A DNA stretch of 64,000 bases from Archaeoglobaceae archaeon (GCA_027028145.1 JALVJV010000011.1:62001-126000); one strand, 5' to 3'. Positions 38,970 through 48,255 are shown, counted from the first letter of the stretch. Program-made: numbers and translations. Notes: generated by a model not told the origin, from the sequence alone.

Positions 38970-39185
38970 TTAAAAAATGAACGCTTGCATAACCGCCCGA
39001 TACTGCGATCTTCTTGCAACCTTAGCTCTGAGCTTAAAGAGCATATCAAATAAGAACTTCTGCTCGAACGTGAGCTTGGAATAGCAGTCGATCATGAAAT
39101 CCCTACCGTAGGGGCATACGCCGTTTACGCACGGAAAGCAAAACTTACTCTTACAACCCTCCAAACACGTTTCAAGATCTTCCAC
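38970..39185 (-). CDS. Small Cys-rich protein coupled to the nifV-like gene
   Basis: 71 residues from GTG 39185, preceded by a strong GGAGGTGAT SD and overlapping the end of the homocitrate synthase gene by 14 bp. The N-terminal half carries five clustered Cys (C-x3-C, then C-x2-C and CPYG: CLEGCKSKFCFPCVNGVCPYG) and a sixth Cys (DCYS). The second half is basic helical (FLFDMLFKLRAKVARRSQYRAV). It could bind an Fe-S cluster or zinc. No family recognised. Co-translation with NifV and proximity to modABC suggest a cofactor or metal role, as inference only. Confidence 0.7.
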   Translation of the reverse strand: MEDLETCLEGCKSKFCFPCVNGVCPYGRDFMIDCYSKLTFEQKFLFDMLFKLRAKVARRSQYRAVMQAFIF

Positions 39186-40284
39186 TTCTATCACCTCCGC
39201 AAATAAGCTTAAACAAATCCTCAGTAACGAGAATACCCTCCTCACGAATCGTCTTTATGATGCCCAGCAACATCTGAACATCCGCATTGCTGATATTAAG
39301 CTCTCTCAGCTTATACTCGACGCATCTCTTTCCGGAATGCTTACCCAAAACTATCTTCCTTCGTCTTCCAACGGTTTCGGGATCGTATGGTTCATAAGTA
39401 AGCGGGTTTTCAAGGACTCCAGCCACGTGCATCCCGCTCTCATGCGTAAAAGCATTCTCACCAACTACCGGCGCTTGCGGATGGATCGGGATTCCGGAAT
39501 ACCTTTCGACAAGCTTAGCCAGTTCGTATAACTTCTCAAGCTTTATGCCAGTATCAAATCCATAAAGAACTTCCAGAGCCATCACAATCTCTTGCAAGCA
39601 GGCGTTACCGCATCTCTCGCCAATTCCGTTCACGGTCACCGCAACCTTATCTGCACCGCTCATCAATGCCTTTATGCTGTTTGCAGTCGCTAAGCCGAAG
39701 TCGTTGTGGAAGTGGCATAGAAGCTCACATCCCAAGCTCTTCAAAGCCGTGACGTAGCATTCAACGAGCTCGTTCGTCGCAACTCCGACAGTGTCGGAGA
39801 GATGAACCCTGTCCGCTCCGTGCTCGATAGCTCTGCTGTAGATAGCCAGTAACCTTCTAATCGGGATTCTTGTCGAATCTTCGGTTGTGAAGGAAACAAA
39901 CACGTGATCACTCGCATCCTCTACAAGCTTCAACGATTCCCTAAATACTTCCTCAAAACACCTCTTCAGCTTATACTTGAGATGGATATCGCTGAGTGAG
40001 GACGCTATGACTATCCCATCGACATCGCATCTCAGAGCGGTATCTATGTCCTCCTTTCTTGCACGACAGAAGGCGAATATTCGAGCATTCAAACCCTGAT
40101 TAGCAATCAGCTTAACAGCTTCAAACTCCTTCCTCGAAACCACAGGAAATCCCGCTTCGATTTCTCCGACGCCTATATCATCGAGCATCATCGCGATCTC
40201 AAGCTTCTGTTCTGGGGTGAAGCATACGTTCGGAGTTTGTTCTCCATCTCTAAGCGTGGTGTCGTAAAACGCGTTGAACCTCAT
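39172..40284 (-). CDS. nifV: Homocitrate synthase, NifV/AksA type
   Basis: 370 residues, a DRE-TIM metallolyase: DTTLRDGEQTPNVCFTPEQKLEIA, GVGEIEAGFPVVSRKEFEA, HLSDTVGVA, metal His in LLCHFHNDFGLATANS, GIGERCGNACLQEIVM and the HSGKR motif. It lacks the C-terminal LeuA regulatory domain, as NifV and AksA do. NifV makes homocitrate for FeMo-cofactor; AksA makes homologues for coenzyme B and is expected in methanogens only. The nif/mod surroundings favour NifV. Isopropylmalate or citramalate synthase is a less likely alternative. Confidence 0.85.
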   Translation of the reverse strand: MRFNAFYDTTLRDGEQTPNVCFTPEQKLEIAMMLDDIGVGEIEAGFPVVSRKEFEAVKLIANQGLNARIFAFCRARKEDIDTALRCDVDGIVIASSLSDIHLKYKLKRCFEEVFRESLKLVEDASDHVFVSFTTEDSTRIPIRRLLAIYSRAIEHGADRVHLSDTVGVATNELVECYVTALKSLGCELLCHFHNDFGLATANSIKALMSGADKVAVTVNGIGERCGNACLQEIVMALEVLYGFDTGIKLEKLYELAKLVERYSGIPIHPQAPVVGENAFTHESGMHVAGVLENPLTYEPYDPETVGRRRKIVLGKHSGKRCVEYKLRELNISNADVQMLLGIIKTIREEGILVTEDLFKLICGGDRSGRS

Positions 40285-40393
40285 TAACTTTTAGCTCAAA
40301 AATTCAACATAAAAAGTTATTTACGAAAAATAAGTCAATTTTACGTATTTTTGCTTAAAAGTTCTTAAGATGTGCCTACTCCCGACTTCTGAT

Positions 40394-40963
40394 TCAACGA
40401 TTGACCCTCGGCATGCATATTATCTCCCTAATATCTATTTCGAAGAATCTGTGGACGTTAGCCGGTTTTAAAACTATCGCGGTATCCGCACCTCTTGCCG
40501 TTCCAGCTATTGCTATAACTTCTTCGTCAGTGGGAACAGCTCCGGCATCGGAAGCCATGACCGCAATCTCGACGCAGACCTTCATACCCTCGCAGAAGAG
40601 TCTAAGGGTGTCGGCAACGATGTTGAAGGGATTCCAACCTCCGTATTTCTGCGTTAACTTCGGAACGGTCGTAAACAGATCCGAACCAACGACAAGCTTT
40701 GCCTTACTCTCTATGAATTTCCTAAGATCTTCGTCCATCTCAAGCTTGTTGGGCTTCTTGTAGCCGAACTGATGCGAAACCACCACAACTTTTACTCCGG
40801 TTCCTTCAAAAACCTCTATAGCTTTCTTTCCCGTCTTACCGGATGTGCTCGCAACCACAACGTGCTTGATACCCAACTCCAAAGCCCTCTCCTTCGCAAG
40901 TCTTAGAGTTTCGTCCGTATTCTTTTCGCCCTTCTCCTCAAAATAGACAATTTTTCTTTCCAT
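40394..40963 (-). CDS. Pyruvate-kinase C-terminal-domain-like protein
   Basis: 189 residues. The stretch HVVVASTSGKTGKKAIEVFEGTGVKVVVVSHQFGY and TARGADTAIVLKPANVHRFFEIDIREIICMPR match the stand-alone PK alpha/beta domain family common in archaea and anaerobic bacteria. This domain alone cannot phosphorylate pyruvate; its allosteric-site origin suggests a sensor or an unknown enzyme. It is transcribed alone, diverging from hypD. Confidence 0.82.
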   Translation of the reverse strand: MERKIVYFEEKGEKNTDETLRLAKERALELGIKHVVVASTSGKTGKKAIEVFEGTGVKVVVVSHQFGYKKPNKLEMDEDLRKFIESKAKLVVGSDLFTTVPKLTQKYGGWNPFNIVADTLRLFCEGMKVCVEIAVMASDAGAVPTDEEVIAIAGTARGADTAIVLKPANVHRFFEIDIREIICMPRVNR

Positions 40964-41028
40964 ATTTGATCGACCACTTTCGAAGTCTTAACGTTACCGT
41001 TTTATAACATGGGCTGAAGTCTGAAGCG

Positions 41029-42096
41029 ATGGAGAGAAGGCGGATAATCTCAGATCTTGCGAAGAAGATAGCTGAGGAGATGAAGGATTTCAGACCCCTC
41101 AAAATAATGCACCTCTGCGGAACACACGAAGACACGGTAACCCGCTACAACCTCCGAAGCCTTTTGCCGAAAAACCTGAAGCTGATAAGCGGACCGGGAT
41201 GTCCGGTTTGCATAACGCCTGATATCGATCTTCAGAAGATTTTCTTCCTGCTTGAGCGTAAGAATGTGATACTGACAACTTTCGGCGACATGGCGAGGGT
41301 TCCGTTCGAGGGAAGATCTCTGTTCTACTACAAATCCAAAGGTTATGACGTAAGAATCGTTTACAGCGTCTTCGACGCTCTCGAAATCGCGAAGAGCAAC
41401 GGCAAGCCGGTTGTTCACTTCGCCATAGGATTTGAAACCACGATGCCCTCAACTGCTTTAGCAATTTTGGACGGTGTGGAAAACTTCTACGTCTTCTCAG
41501 CGCATAGATTCTTCGTTCCGGCAATGGAACACCTTCTATCTTTGGGAGACGTAAGAATAGACGGCTTCATAAACCCCGGACACGTTTCGACGATCGTAGG
41601 TGTGAAAGCATACGAACACATAAAGTTTCCGCAGGTTATAGCCGGTTTCGAGCCGGAAGATGTCATGCTCGCCTTGCTTATGCTCGTGAAGATGATAAAG
41701 AACGGGGAGGTCGGAGTTAAGAACGAATACGTAAGGGCTGTTCGCTACGAGGGCAACGTTAAAGCCCAGAAAGTCATGAACGAAGTTTTTGCGAGAGAAG
41801 ACTGGGAATGGAGAGGGTTGGGAGTCGTCCCGAATTCCGGAGGGGCTATAAATGAAAAGTTCGAAGATTTCGATGCTACTAAGGTTTTCGAAGACGTCTT
41901 CGAAGATTTCGTTCCTAAGGAGGATGCGAAGAAGAGAGCTTGTAGGTGTGGAGAACTGCTGAGGGGTTTGATCGATCCGACCGACTGCCCGCTTTTCATG
42001 AAGGCATGCACTCCGAAAACTCCAATCGGCCCTTGTATGGTCAGTTTCGAGGGGACTTGCAACATCTGGGCTCGCTTCGGAATTCAAAAGTTTTAG
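41029..42096 (+). CDS. hypD: Hydrogenase maturation factor HypD
   Basis: 355 residues. Iron and cluster ligands are visible: LCGTHE near the N-terminus, GPGCPVCITP, and a C-terminal cluster-binding region (KRACRCGELLRG, DCPLFMKACTPKTPIGPCMVSFEGTCNIW). HypD with HypC carries the Fe(CN)2CO unit during [NiFe] hydrogenase assembly. GFETTMPSTALAIL is also conserved. No other hyp gene is adjacent. Confidence 0.95.
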   Translation: MERRRIISDLAKKIAEEMKDFRPLKIMHLCGTHEDTVTRYNLRSLLPKNLKLISGPGCPVCITPDIDLQKIFFLLERKNVILTTFGDMARVPFEGRSLFYYKSKGYDVRIVYSVFDALEIAKSNGKPVVHFAIGFETTMPSTALAILDGVENFYVFSAHRFFVPAMEHLLSLGDVRIDGFINPGHVSTIVGVKAYEHIKFPQVIAGFEPEDVMLALLMLVKMIKNGEVGVKNEYVRAVRYEGNVKAQKVMNEVFAREDWEWRGLGVVPNSGGAINEKFEDFDATKVFEDVFEDFVPKEDAKKRACRCGELLRGLIDPTDCPLFMKACTPKTPIGPCMVSFEGTCNIWARFGIQKF

Positions 42097-42120
42097 AAAC
42101 ATAAACAGCTCACTTCAAGC

Positions 42121-42573
42121 ATGCTCAAGGAAACCATAGCTTCAGCGTTCAGAAGCAAAGGAAAGTCTTCGATGAAGAAATCCGAACTTATCTGGACTTT
42201 ATCCCTCGACTTGGGCTGGTTTTCGCACGAAGAGGCGAAGAAGGTTGTCGAGCTTGCGTTGGAGAAGGGTTTGCTGATCGGGAACGAGGAGCTCCATCCT
42301 ACTTTCAACTTGGATGATGTCGATATTCCGATCGATTTTAAGCCGGATCCGGCTAAGATCTTTTCAGATCAGCCGGTTTTTGATAGGATAGTTCGGGAGA
42401 TAGCCGAAAAATCCGGAAAGAGCGTAGGGGAGGTTATAGCGATGATAAACAAGAAGCAGGAGGAACTCGGCAACCTTCTGAGCGTTGAAGTCGTAGCACT
42501 TATAGTCGCCAAGGAGTTGGGAATCGACGTATCCGAATACATAGACGAAGTCGAAAGGGAGTTGCTAAACTAA
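42121..42573 (+). CDS. DUF2240-family archaeal protein
   Basis: 150 residues. An N-terminal winged-helix-like half ([47 protein letters not shown]) is followed by a hinge with YDFDPs-like [11 protein letters not shown] and a helical C-terminal half ([13 protein letters not shown]...[23 protein letters not shown]). The pattern matches the archaeal DUF2240 family, of unknown function and possibly nucleic-acid binding. Overlaps the convergent HARP gene by 9 bp. Confidence 0.8.
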   Translation: MLKETIASAFRSKGKSSMKKSELIWTLSLDLGWFSHEEAKKVVELALEKGLLIGNEELHPTFNLDDVDIPIDFKPDPAKIFSDQPVFDRIVREIAEKSGKSVGEVIAMINKKQEELGNLLSVEVVALIVAKELGIDVSEYIDEVERELLN

Positions 42574-43254
42574 TAACTCCTCATCCTCTTTGCTTTCGGT
42601 TTTGCCCTCCCCGATCAGGGCTAAATACTCCTTGAGCATTCTCGGAAACTTCGAAGCTTCAACGAATCTCAAACCCAGCCTTTCGCTCCACTTCCTTATT
42701 CCCGCATCACTGCTAACGACTCCAGCCTCAAGCTCCTTCGCAAGAAGAAGAACGTCCAGATCCGGGGCGCTGTCCAAGATCCCCTGTCTTAGGGCTGTTC
42801 TGTATTTGTCCCTAAACTTGCTTATCAGGTTACCGATTTCCCGTTCGAGCTCTTCCCTATTATCCGCAAACTTCACGGCAATGGCTGAGCATTCCCAGAT
42901 GAATTCCTCCGCGATCTTTCTGCCCTTGTTTATCTTCTGCCTCATCGTCGATACGTATTCGTAGAAGATCGCCGACGGAATCTTCACCTCGTATCTGTTC
43001 GGAGTTTTTTTAACCAGCCACGTGTCCAATTTGATGAAAACCTCCTCATCGCACTTGTGCCTCTTCAAAAAACTTACGAGCTCCGTATAAACGGTTGGAT
43101 AAGGGATATAGCAACTTATGTTCAGCTTCAGTCTTGCTTTAGCGATGAGATCCAAAATTTCCTGAGCGGATTCGCATATGGATTCGTAACCCTCCTTAGC
43201 TCTCAAGCCGGCATCGGTTATGGCAGTCGTATCGAGAACGAACCGTTGTTTCAT
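42565..43254 (-). CDS. RNA-free ribonuclease P, HARP family (RNA ligase partner type)
   Basis: 229 residues of the PIN-like HARP family (homologue of Aquifex RNase P): [20 protein letters not shown] at the start, the helical insertion, and the C-terminal catalytic acids in [45 protein letters not shown] enzymes can remove pre-tRNA 5' leaders without RNA. In archaea they coexist with the RNA-based enzyme and are thought to be accessory. The neighbour UPF0216 gene is in another operon. Family assignment is strong; cellular role is inference. Confidence 0.88.
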   Translation of the reverse strand: MKQRFVLDTTAITDAGLRAKEGYESICESAQEILDLIAKARLKLNISCYIPYPTVYTELVSFLKRHKCDEEVFIKLDTWLVKKTPNRYEVKIPSAIFYEYVSTMRQKINKGRKIAEEFIWECSAIAVKFADNREELEREIGNLISKFRDKYRTALRQGILDSAPDLDVLLLAKELEAGVVSSDAGIRKWSERLGLRFVEASKFPRMLKEYLALIGEGKTESKEDEELLV

Positions 43255-43304
43255 CCAACTTGAGTTTGTCGAAGAATTATTTAACGTTTTGCGGAATATC
43301 GAAT

Positions 43305-44069
43305 ATGAACGTTATCACCCTGCTCACGGATTTCGGAGACTTCTATCCGGGCGTTATGAAGGGCGTTATACTGAGAATATGCCCGAATGCAAAAATAGTC
43401 GATATATCCCATTCGGTGGAGCCCCAAAACGTTTATCAGGGTGCGTTTTTGCTATACCACTCCTACCGATTCTTTCCAAATGCCGTTCACGTTGCTGTCG
43501 TTGATCCCGGCGTAGGAAGTGAAAGGAAGGCGTTGCTTATAGAATGCAAGAATCACGTTTTCATAGGCCCCGACAACGGAATCCTTTATCCGTCGGCTGT
43601 AGAAGATGGAATAAAAAGGATCTGGGTAATAGATGAGGAAAGGACATCAAAAATCACCGGCGAGCTTTCGGCAACTTTCCACGGAAGGGACGTTTTCGCT
43701 CCGGCTTCGGCTTACGCAGTTTTGGGTAAAATCGAAGAGGTTGCGGAGCCTTACGAGGGAGAAATTCGAAGCATCGATCTTTTCGATTACAAGATTGAAG
43801 GCGAAACGATCGAGTGCAGGGTGATATTCGTTGACAGATTCGGAAACGCCGTAACGAACGTTAAAGCGGAAGATTTGGATGATGCAAAAGGTTTTTACGT
43901 TAACGGAACATACGTTCCGATGGTGAAAACATACTCCGACGTTGCCATCGGCGAACCCTTAGCGTTGATCGGAAGCTTCGGAACATTGGAGTTGAGCGTT
44001 AGAAACGGAAGTTTTGCGGAAGAGTTTAATGTTAAATCGGGCATATTCAGGATGAGGGTGGTAGTATGA
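43305..44069 (+). CDS. SAM hydroxide adenosyltransferase (DUF62)
   Basis: 254 residues from ATG 43305, with TATA-like GAATTATTTAACG about 27 bp upstream. Family motifs: [73 protein letters not shown] and [10 protein letters not shown]. These enzymes hydrolyse S-adenosylmethionine to adenosine and methionine using water, through the conserved Asp-Arg-His set. The physiological reason is unclear. It overlaps the UPF0216 gene by 4 bp. Confidence 0.92.
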   Translation: MNVITLLTDFGDFYPGVMKGVILRICPNAKIVDISHSVEPQNVYQGAFLLYHSYRFFPNAVHVAVVDPGVGSERKALLIECKNHVFIGPDNGILYPSAVEDGIKRIWVIDEERTSKITGELSATFHGRDVFAPASAYAVLGKIEEVAEPYEGEIRSIDLFDYKIEGETIECRVIFVDRFGNAVTNVKAEDLDDAKGFYVNGTYVPMVKTYSDVAIGEPLALIGSFGTLELSVRNGSFAEEFNVKSGIFRMRVVV

Positions 44070-44476
44070 TGGATATATCCGAAAGGGCTTTGGCGAAGAT
44101 GATCGAAGCCGTAAACAAACATCTCCCGCAGAGAAGCAGAACTTTGGCTGAGATGCTTAAGGAGAGGTATCCTACGATAAGGGCGAGGGACGGAAACGAA
44201 TATCTGATTGAAAGGAAAGAATTGGAGTTCATCGCTCAATACGTCGACGAGTTGGATTGGAACAAGTTCAAGATTCCGATAATTCTTGAAATGTGCGACG
44301 TCGGGGGGGAAACCTTAGTTTACGTTAGAGACAAGCTTCATGCCGAGTTCATCCAAAAGGCGTTCGGCTACGACAGATTCGTTGACGACGTTTTAGTTTT
44401 GCACATGTATGAGATCCAGCCGATCAGAAGAAAGCTGAGAACGGCGAGCCAAGTTCTTTTTAAGGTGATGTATTAG
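44066..44476 (+). CDS. UPF0216 (DUF61) family protein
   Basis: 136 residues: HLPQRSRTLAEMLKERYPTIRARDGNEYLIERKELEFIAQYV and WNKFKIPIILEMCDVGGETLVYVRDKLHAEFI are hallmarks of archaeal UPF0216. Function unknown. It is often found in translation or RNA-processing contexts. It starts inside the stop of the upstream adenosyltransferase gene, so the two are co-expressed. Confidence 0.88.
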   Translation: MMDISERALAKMIEAVNKHLPQRSRTLAEMLKERYPTIRARDGNEYLIERKELEFIAQYVDELDWNKFKIPIILEMCDVGGETLVYVRDKLHAEFIQKAFGYDRFVDDVLVLHMYEIQPIRRKLRTASQVLFKVMY

Positions 44477-44510
44477 AAACCGTTAAATAGGATACTCCGA
44501 TTTTAAAAAC

Positions 44511-44678
44511 ATGGAAACCAAGATCGAGAACCTTTATTGCACGAGATGTGGTTCGGAATTCGACATAATCGTTAAAAGAGTCACTGGTTACTCCGGACCT
44601 ATGCACATACCCAACCTTTACTGTCCTTTCTGCGGAAGCAGAAGGCTCGTGAAGAAGCAGGGACTGTTTTTCAAGTGA
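44511..44678 (+). CDS. Small zinc-ribbon protein
   Basis: 55 residues with two CxxC knuckles, CTRCG near residue 10 and CPFCG near residue 38, forming a treble-clef or zinc ribbon. TATA-like CGTTAAATAGG lies about 27 bp upstream of the ATG, supporting a leaderless transcript of its own. Such archaeal mini-ribbons often bind RNA or ribosomes, but nothing specific can be claimed. Confidence 0.75.
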   Translation: METKIENLYCTRCGSEFDIIVKRVTGYSGPMHIPNLYCPFCGSRRLVKKQGLFFK

Positions 44679-44761
44679 GCAATGGGACATAATCATTATA
44701 ATGAAACTGTTTATAAATTTTTGGGCTAAAGTTTATATTCTTCAAAAATTAAAGTTATAAC

Positions 44762-45622
44762 ATGGCAAAGTATTACGAACTAAGCGAACTTGAAAGTAAG
44801 GCTCCGAAACTGTTTGGAATTCCAACCGGAACGAAGTTGGACGAAATGTTCTATAAGATAGAGGTAGAGGACGGTAAATACGTTAAGAAACCGTTAGGCG
44901 GGATTCCTTATTTGGCCGTTCTCAATATAACCGGTGTTCCCGACACCGGTAAGAGCGTTCTGGCTGAGCAGTTTGCAGTTACTCAGGCTAACCTCGGATA
45001 CAAGGTTTTGTTCGTCACAGTCGAGAGTCCTGCTAACTTCCTCTACACCGCTTTAAAGCACAAGGCTCAGGCGTTGGGAGCGGATTTCGAAAAGGTGGAA
45101 AAGAACGTTGTGGTAATCGACGCTTCGGAGAACGACGAACTTAGAGAAAATCCGAAGGCTCTGATCGATACAATGGCTTACGCGATAAAGGAGAAGAAGG
45201 TCACGAACACGATTATAGACAGCATAACCGGCTTATACGAGCACAAGGAGGTAATGGCGAGGCAGATAGTGAGGCAGTTCTTCAACTTCCTGAAGAAGTT
45301 CAGGCAGACCGCCATCTTGGTTTCTCAGAAGAGATCCGCTCAGGCGAGTGAGAGCGCCGAAGCCGCAGGAGGTTTGGCAGTTGCGCACATAGTTGACGGA
45401 ACGATAGTTCTGGACAAGAAGCTGATAGAAACGAGATGGGACGTCAACCTATACGGCTTACCTTTGGGCAGTGTGATCAGAACGATCAGGATAGACGGTT
45501 GCAGGCTGTGCGGACACGATTCGAGGACTTGGGTATTCGAAATCACCGAATTCGGAACGATCAACATAATCTGTCCGCTTAGCGAGTTTATTAAGAGGAG
45601 AGGAAGGATCGAAGAGGAGTAG
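44762..45622 (+). CDS. KaiC/RecA-like ATPase
   Basis: 286 residues of a RecA-fold ATPase: Walker A NITGVPDTGKSVLAEQFA (about residues 57-74), LFVTVESPANFLY, Walker B-like NTIIDSITGLYEH and a SQKRS/AHIVDGTIVL C-terminal part typical of archaeal KaiC-like proteins. A C-terminal GCRLCGHDSRTW element has two Cys. One ATPase domain only. It is followed after 13 bp by an HTH protein, the usual archaeal pairing, so a signalling or regulatory role is inferred. Confidence 0.85.
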   Translation: MAKYYELSELESKAPKLFGIPTGTKLDEMFYKIEVEDGKYVKKPLGGIPYLAVLNITGVPDTGKSVLAEQFAVTQANLGYKVLFVTVESPANFLYTALKHKAQALGADFEKVEKNVVVIDASENDELRENPKALIDTMAYAIKEKKVTNTIIDSITGLYEHKEVMARQIVRQFFNFLKKFRQTAILVSQKRSAQASESAEAAGGLAVAHIVDGTIVLDKKLIETRWDVNLYGLPLGSVIRTIRIDGCRLCGHDSRTWVFEITEFGTINIICPLSEFIKRRGRIEEE

Positions 45623-45635
45623 GAGGTGGTGACGT

Positions 45636-46241
45636 ATGGAGGTTATCGCGAGACCGAAGGGAGGAAATATCGATAAGATGGCTGAAAAGGTATTCTTGGA
45701 GAGCATAAAGCTTTTGGGCGGGCTTAAGAAGTTGGTGGAATACAGAAACCTAACGTGGCTTCCAAGCTTGGCTGAAGCGGCATACGTGATCGTTCTAAAG
45801 AACGAAGCATTCAAGACATACAAAGAAATAGCAGAGGAACTCGGAATTACTGAGCAGACCGCAAAGAACATCGCAACTGCCGATGAGGAGGAGGTTAAGA
45901 AGTATATCGAAGGAGAACTCGAAGAAAGGCCGAGAGAGCACATAGCTGGTGGAATAGCAAAGTTGGCTTACAAGAAGCTTAAGGAAGAAGGGAAGCTTGA
46001 CGAAGACGAGGTGGAGATCAAGCACGACGAAATAGAGGTGCTCGGAATAGACTGGGCGGTTCACGTGCTTACGAGGATCAAGGGCTTGGACTTCCCGGTT
46101 GAGAAGGATCAGCTAATGGAGAGGTTAAAGGGTTTGGTCATAAAGGGTAAAAAGGCTGAGGAGATACTCGAAAAGCTTGAGTATCCCATAAAGAACCCAG
46201 CGGATCTGTTGCACAAGATAAAGATTCATTTAGAAGAATAA
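45636..46241 (+). CDS. HTH transcriptional-regulator-like protein (COG1318 type)
   Basis: 201 residues. A predicted helix-turn-helix lies at about residues 59-85 (TYKEIAEELGITEQTAKNIATADEEEV), inside an all-helical protein. It resembles the archaeal COG1318 regulator family, often encoded beside a KaiC-like ATPase, as here (SD AGGAGGTGGTGA). The C-terminal half (HDEIEVLGIDWAVHVLTRIKG) may bind the ATPase. Target genes unknown. Confidence 0.78.
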   Translation: MEVIARPKGGNIDKMAEKVFLESIKLLGGLKKLVEYRNLTWLPSLAEAAYVIVLKNEAFKTYKEIAEELGITEQTAKNIATADEEEVKKYIEGELEERPREHIAGGIAKLAYKKLKEEGKLDEDEVEIKHDEIEVLGIDWAVHVLTRIKGLDFPVEKDQLMERLKGLVIKGKKAEEILEKLEYPIKNPADLLHKIKIHLEE

Positions 46242-46249
46242 AAATTTTG

Positions 46250-46798
46250 TTATCTTTTTAATTTATTGAGGTAGCTGAACAAAGCTTCAAGCGCTCTACG
46301 CCTATGCGAGACTTCGTTTTTCTCTTCTCCCATCTCCGCAAAAGTTTTTCCTTCGTATTCGAATATGGGATCGAATCCGAATCCCTTGTCCCCTCTGATC
46401 TCCGTTGCTATCCTTCCGTCAACTCTTCCTTCAAACGTCAGAACGTTTTTCCCATCGAAGAACGCTATCACGGCTAAGAAGTAAGCTCTTCTGTCCTCAA
46501 TACCGTCCATTAACTTCAGAATACCCTCGTTACCAATAGTTTTGAAAACGAAAGACGAATAAGGTCCGGGAAATCCCTTGAGAGCGGGAATGAACAGACC
46601 GCTGTCCTCGATGAAGAAGGGCTTATTGATCTTCTTGGCTAAAATTTCCGCGCTCTTTTTGGCTATCTCCTTTAAGTCGTTCCCTTGAGGTTCCAAGTAT
46701 TCCTCTCTAAGCCATTCAACTTCGATCCCGTATCTCTCGCCTATATACTTAGCCTCTCTGTATTTCCCCTCGTTGGAAGTGACGAATGTTACCTTCAT
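46250..46798 (-). CDS. rdgB: XTP/dITP pyrophosphatase (RdgB/HAM1)
   Basis: 182 residues with HAM1 motifs: [19 protein letters not shown] at the N-terminus, [56 protein letters not shown]. It hydrolyses non-canonical purine nucleoside triphosphates to monophosphates. Monocistronic. It converges with the HTH gene and diverges from cofC. Confidence 0.94.
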   Translation of the reverse strand: MKVTFVTSNEGKYREAKYIGERYGIEVEWLREEYLEPQGNDLKEIAKKSAEILAKKINKPFFIEDSGLFIPALKGFPGPYSSFVFKTIGNEGILKLMDGIEDRRAYFLAVIAFFDGKNVLTFEGRVDGRIATEIRGDKGFGFDPIFEYEGKTFAEMGEEKNEVSHRRRALEALFSYLNKLKR

Positions 46799-46877
46799 GG
46801 ATGTAGCAACGCACGGATGCTATTTAGAGTATTCGATCAAAAACCGTAAAAATTCCGCGAATTCGCAATCTTATGCG

Positions 46878-47498
46878 ATGAAAGTTATAATTCCCTTCAA
46901 GCTGAAGAATCCGAAGTCGAGGTTGGCATCCATCCTGAGTCCGGATGAGCGGATAGAACTCGCAAAGCTGATGCTTCTCGACGTGGTCGAAGTCGTATCT
47001 AAATTTACCGACGATATACTGATTCTGACGCCTCCGAACGCGGAACTCGATCTCGAATTTAGAATCGAAGAAGATTCGAGGGACTTAGATTCCGCGATAA
47101 ATGCAAGGATAGAAAGGGATACGGCGGTAATCATGGCTGACCTGCCTTTGCTGAACGAAAAAGTTTTGGAGAGATTTTTCGATAGCGATGCGGATCTGGT
47201 TATAGCTCCGGGAAGGAAAGGCGGAACGAACATGCTTCTAATTAGGGACGAGAGGTTCAGAGTTTCCTACCACTACGGAAGCTTCTTCAAACACGTTTCA
47301 ATCGCTAAGGAATTGGGACTGAAAGTTGAGATCTTCGATTCGTTCTATGCGAGTATAGATGTGGACGATGAGAGTGATCTTCTCGAACTGCTGATGCACG
47401 GAGATGGAAAGAGATCGCACGGGTATCTGAAGGCCATAGGTTTTGGGGTGGATTTCTCGAAAAAGGATCCCGAACTCATCAGATCAAAAAAAGGTTAG
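46878..47498 (+). CDS. cofC: 2-phospho-L-lactate guanylyltransferase CofC
   Basis: 206 residues from ATG 46878; the longer frame to 46773 would overlap the divergent gene and lacks family sequence. CofC features: VIIPFKLKNPKSRLASILSPDERIELA at the N-terminus, TAVIMADLPLL and IAPGRKGGTNMLLIR in the nucleotide site, SFFKHVSIAKELGLKVEIFDSFYASIDVDDESDLLELL. It makes the GDP-activated intermediate of coenzyme F420. An F420 user fits Archaeoglobales. Confidence 0.93.
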   Translation: MKVIIPFKLKNPKSRLASILSPDERIELAKLMLLDVVEVVSKFTDDILILTPPNAELDLEFRIEEDSRDLDSAINARIERDTAVIMADLPLLNEKVLERFFDSDADLVIAPGRKGGTNMLLIRDERFRVSYHYGSFFKHVSIAKELGLKVEIFDSFYASIDVDDESDLLELLMHGDGKRSHGYLKAIGFGVDFSKKDPELIRSKKG

Positions 47499-47680
47499 AG
47501 TTTATTGTAAGCCTCTTCAAGCAGTTTCTCCCCTTCTTTGAACTTCTCCACAGCTTTAATAATCAACTCCGCGACGTCGGGTCTTTCATTCTTAATTTTC
47601 TCAGCCCACTCCAAATACTTGACGTCGTGCTCCCTACTGTGTTCGATCCAATGCTCCAAAAGATGTTTTAACTTCTCCAT
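47495..47680 (-). CDS. Small conserved helical protein (DUF8180-like)
   Basis: 61 residues, all helical and highly charged: LKHLLEHWIEHSREHDVKYLEWAEK and DVAELIIKAVEKFKEGEKLLEEA. The LEHWIEHSREH pattern is shared by a family of small archaeal/bacterial proteins near metal or one-carbon genes. It may be a dimeric coil. The end overlaps cofC by 4 bp. Function unknown. Confidence 0.7.
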   Translation of the reverse strand: MEKLKHLLEHWIEHSREHDVKYLEWAEKIKNERPDVAELIIKAVEKFKEGEKLLEEAYNKL

Positions 47681-47742
47681 GCCCTAAACGTTCGCGTCAA
47701 CAACTTAAAATTTTCCACGATAAATACTTATAGATTCGGAGC

Positions 47743-48255
47743 TTAGGAGCATTCATTCTTGCAATCGTTCGACGAACGTTCAACCCTCTCAAGGAACTTG
47801 ACCATGTTTCTCCAGTGGCTCCCCATCCAATACAATTTCTTGCACCTCTCGCAATACCACAACTCGTATCTCTGCCTTAGATCCTCCTTAATTCCCTCCC
47901 TCCTCATAACTTCCAAGGCTTCCTCATCGCTCGGCTTCCGCAAAGGTGTGTTGCAGACGCTACACCTATCCATCTTAAGCTCGAATTTTACCCCCAGCTT
48001 CGTAACCTCCCTCATCTGTTCGGCTACATCGTCCGATCTTATCAAAAACACAGGTCTGCCAGCGGCTTTGCTTCTCTTGAAGAGTTCCTTGTCCTTCGTA
48101 AGTAGAATCCGATCCCTGTGGTTGTAAACCATGAACGTATCCTCATCTCCGTTAAATTCCAAATCCGCAATGTATAGCGTATCGTAACCGGCAATTCTCA
48201 GCCATGTCGCCAATTTCTTGAGCATTCGATCGCATATAAACTTAAGCTCGCTCAA
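47743..48255 (-). CDS. Mut7-C RNase-like protein (DUF82)
   Basis: 170 residues: FICDRMLKKLATWLRIAGYDTLYI and ILLTKDKELFKRSKAAGRPVFLI form the PIN-like Mut7-C nuclease core. A zinc ribbon follows (CSVCNTPL..., WYCERCKKLYWMGSHW). The family is predicted to be RNase, unverified here. It overlaps the HD gene upstream by 14 bp and is co-transcribed with it. Confidence 0.88.
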   Translation of the reverse strand: MSELKFICDRMLKKLATWLRIAGYDTLYIADLEFNGDEDTFMVYNHRDRILLTKDKELFKRSKAAGRPVFLIRSDDVAEQMREVTKLGVKFELKMDRCSVCNTPLRKPSDEEALEVMRREGIKEDLRQRYELWYCERCKKLYWMGSHWRNMVKFLERVERSSNDCKNECS

